From the NCBI GenBank assembly GCA_009760855.2, contig WPIO01000227.1, positions 130,877-194,876 on the forward strand: a stretch of DNA of 64,000 nt, given 5' to 3'. The notes below the pieces were generated by a model, which had not been told where the DNA came from, searched no databases, and saw only the letters and a list, made by a program, of their open reading frames with translations. The stretch is from Cristatella mucedo. Lineage: Eukaryota > Bryozoa > Phylactolaemata > Cristatellidae. Shown here piece after piece: positions 62,552-64,000 of the stretch (its first letter is position 1; each line of letters opens with the position of its first letter). Made by a program: the position numbers and the translations under genes.

Positions 62552-64000
62552 GATCGCACAATATCTAAATACTTTAAATCAACCCGCCAGAGCGTGCAGT
62601 AGTTTGCAGCATAATGTAGCGCCTTGCTTCAGGCAATCGCACTTAAATAACTCATTTCGCTTGAGTACGCAGCAGATCGCTGAATATTAAGACACCTTGA
62701 AACTACTCGTTATATCGTGTGATGACTTGCTGCAGAGTGCTGATCCTTGCATTTAGCCATTCACACTTGAATAGCTGACTTTGCATTAGTCTACAGCAGA
62801 TCGCACAATATCTAAATACTTTAAATCAACCCGCCAGTGTGTGCAGTAGTTTGCAGCATAATGCAGCGCCTTGCTTCAGGCAATCGCACTTAAATAACTC
62901 ATTTCGCTTGAGTTTTCCGCAGATCGCTGGATATAAAGACACCTCGATACTGCTCGTTATAGTGAGCGATAGCTTGCTGAAGAGTGTGGTGCCTAGGATT
63001 GGGCCATTCACACCCAACTAACCTACTTTGCATGAGATCGCAGCAGATTGCACAATATCTAGATACTTTAAAACAACCCGTCAAATCATGCAGTCGCTCG
63101 GAGAGGAGTGCAGGCCTTGCTTTAGGCAATCGCACATAAATAACTCATTTCGGTTGAGTTTGCAGCAGATCGCTGAATATACAGACACCTCGATACTGCT
63201 CGTTGTATCATGTGATAACTTGCTGCAGATTGTGGCGCCTTGCATTGGGCCATTAAAAATTGAATAACCTATTTTGCATGAGATGGCAGATGATCACACA
63301 ATATCTAGATACTTTAAATCAACCCGTCAGAGCGAGCAGTAGCTAAAAGCAGAGTGCAGCTCCTTGCTTTAGGCAATTGCACTTGAATAACTCATTTCGC
63401 TTGAGTTCGAAGCAGATCGCTGAATATTAGGTCACCTCGATAATACTCGTTATATCGTGTGAAGACTTGCAGCAGAGTGCGACGCCTAGCATTAGGTAGT
63501 TCACTCGTGAATAACCTACTTTGCAGGACTTCACAGCAGATCACACAATATGTAGATACTTTAAATCAACCCGTCAAGTCATGCAGTCGCTCGAGGAGGA
63601 GTTCAGGCCTTGCTTTAGGCAATTTCACTTGAATAACTCATTTTGCTTGAGTTTGCGGGCAGATCGCGGAATATATAGACACTTCGATACTGCTCGGTAT
63701 AGCGTGTGATAACTTGCTGCAGAGTGGGGCGCCTTGCATTAGGCAATTCACACTTGAATAGCTTATCTTCCAAGAGTTCACAGCAGATCGCACAAAATCT
63801 AGATACTTTAAATCAACCCGTCTAACCGTGCGGTAGCTTGAAGCAGAGTGCAGCTCCTTGGTTTAGGCAAACACACTTCAATAACTCATTTCGCTTAAGT
63901 TTGCAGCTGATCGCAGAATATAAAGACACCTCGATACTGCTCGTTATAACGTCTGATAACTTGTTGCAGAGTGAGGCGCCTTGCATTAGGCCATTTACAC

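Larger units (their letters stand above)
1..64000. repeat. Satellite DNA array, ~247-bp monomer, about 259 tandem copies
   Basis: Seen directly: the A-half signature agatcgcacaatatctagat (or a close variant) recurs at a spacing of 245-248 bp through almost the whole window; the exceptions are a few listed junctions. For example the word agatac or its variant falls at 114, 361, 608, 855, 1101, 1347 and 1594. All copies run in the same orientation. No non-repeat sequence longer than a few tens of bases was found. Copies differ by scattered substitutions and one-base indels and fall into recognisable subtypes. Known in general: arrays of this size and regularity are typical of eukaryotic centromeric or heterochromatic satellites, and I know of no bacterial counterpart. 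Inference: a heterochromatic locus in an unidentified eukaryote. Both array ends lie outside the window, so total length is unknown. Confidence 0.97.
56411..64000. repeat. HOR-3 run: period of about 2,590 bp (10.5 monomers)
   Basis: Markers recur at 2,590-2,591 bp: the phase break at 57370, 59961 and 62551; the S monomer (gagatggcagatgatcacac) near 58.10, 60.69 and 63.28 kb; and the sequence gttttccgcagatcgctgg or a variant near 57.73, 60.32 and 62.91 kb. A variant gagtttgcagcacatggcag is present at 59.70 and 62.29 kb. The repeat is imperfect: 61.1-62.27 kb does not match the corresponding 58.6-59.68 kb, and 61.05 kb differs from 58.47 and 63.65 kb. The window ends inside a monomer of this run. 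No gene. Confidence 0.82.

Noticed and set aside
1-64000. CRISPR array
   Set aside because: Repeats are regular, but the unit is 247 bp and the sequence between conserved words is itself repeated. There are no short identical repeats separated by unique spacers and no cas genes.
1-64000. Ribosomal DNA spacer repeats
   Set aside because: No rRNA coding segment occurs in 64 kb, which is longer than typical spacers, and no promoter-like repeats distinct from the satellite were seen.
1-64000. Transposon or retroelement insertions
   Set aside because: No terminal inverted repeats, long terminal repeats, poly-A tails, target-site duplications or reverse transcriptase or transposase frames were found. 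All irregular junctions are explained by deletion or exchange between satellite copies.
1-64000. Telomeric or simple-sequence repeats
   Set aside because: No runs of short telomere-type units or microsatellites beyond a few bases were noticed.

Overview
The window is a single uninterrupted block of satellite DNA. From base 1 to base 64000 it consists of head-to-tail copies of one unit, almost always 245-248 bp long (most often 246 or 247), about 259 copies, all in the same orientation. I found no protein-coding gene, rRNA, tRNA, transposon, CRISPR array or unique-sequence island. The numerous short open frames on both strands are by-products of the repeat: they recur with the monomer and are broken by stops or by one-base length changes. 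Tens of kilobases of pure, diverged tandem repeat with higher-order structure point to a eukaryotic chromosome: a centromeric, pericentromeric, subtelomeric or other heterochromatic array. I cannot name the species or the chromosomal position from sequence alone, and I do not recognise the family. G+C is in the mid-40s percent, judged from a few lines.

The 247-bp monomer is an old dimer. Half A (123 bp, carrying the palindrome tatctagata) and half B (124 bp, carrying the gcggcgcc-like core) align over most of their length at roughly 75 percent identity in a reference copy. Halves normally alternate A-B-A-B. At six places the alternation is broken by exactly one half-unit (near 1.6, 7.9, 21.5, 57.3, 59.9 and 62.5 kb), so the two halves have continued to recombine with each other.

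Layout: 1-9.2 kb is a heterogeneous stretch of diverged monomers with one five-monomer (1,230 bp) duplication at 1.9-4.25 kb. 9.2-25.8 kb is a mosaic with a pair of near-identical 1.8-kb tracts (13.8-15.6 and 23.0-24.8 kb) and a run of a five-monomer higher-order repeat (HOR-1, 1,235 bp) at 18.0-21.4 kb. 25.8-33.3 kb is dominated by a second five-monomer higher-order repeat (HOR-2, about 1,232 bp). 33.3-52.5 kb is a very recent tandem duplication of a block of about 10.1 kb, whose second copy is about 9.1 kb because it lacks one trimer (740 bp) and one monomer (246 bp). 52.5-56.4 kb returns to HOR-1 and HOR-2 fragments. 56.4-64 kb carries a third higher-order period of about 2,590 bp (10.5 monomers) that includes one of the half-unit phase breaks.

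Nothing here acts as a set of cooperating genes. The pattern is what repeated unequal crossing-over or gene conversion at monomer, half-monomer, trimer, pentamer and 10-kb scales would leave behind. The points most worth checking are the half-register junctions, the young 10-kb duplication (real or an assembly effect), and whether the array binds centromeric chromatin or is transcribed.
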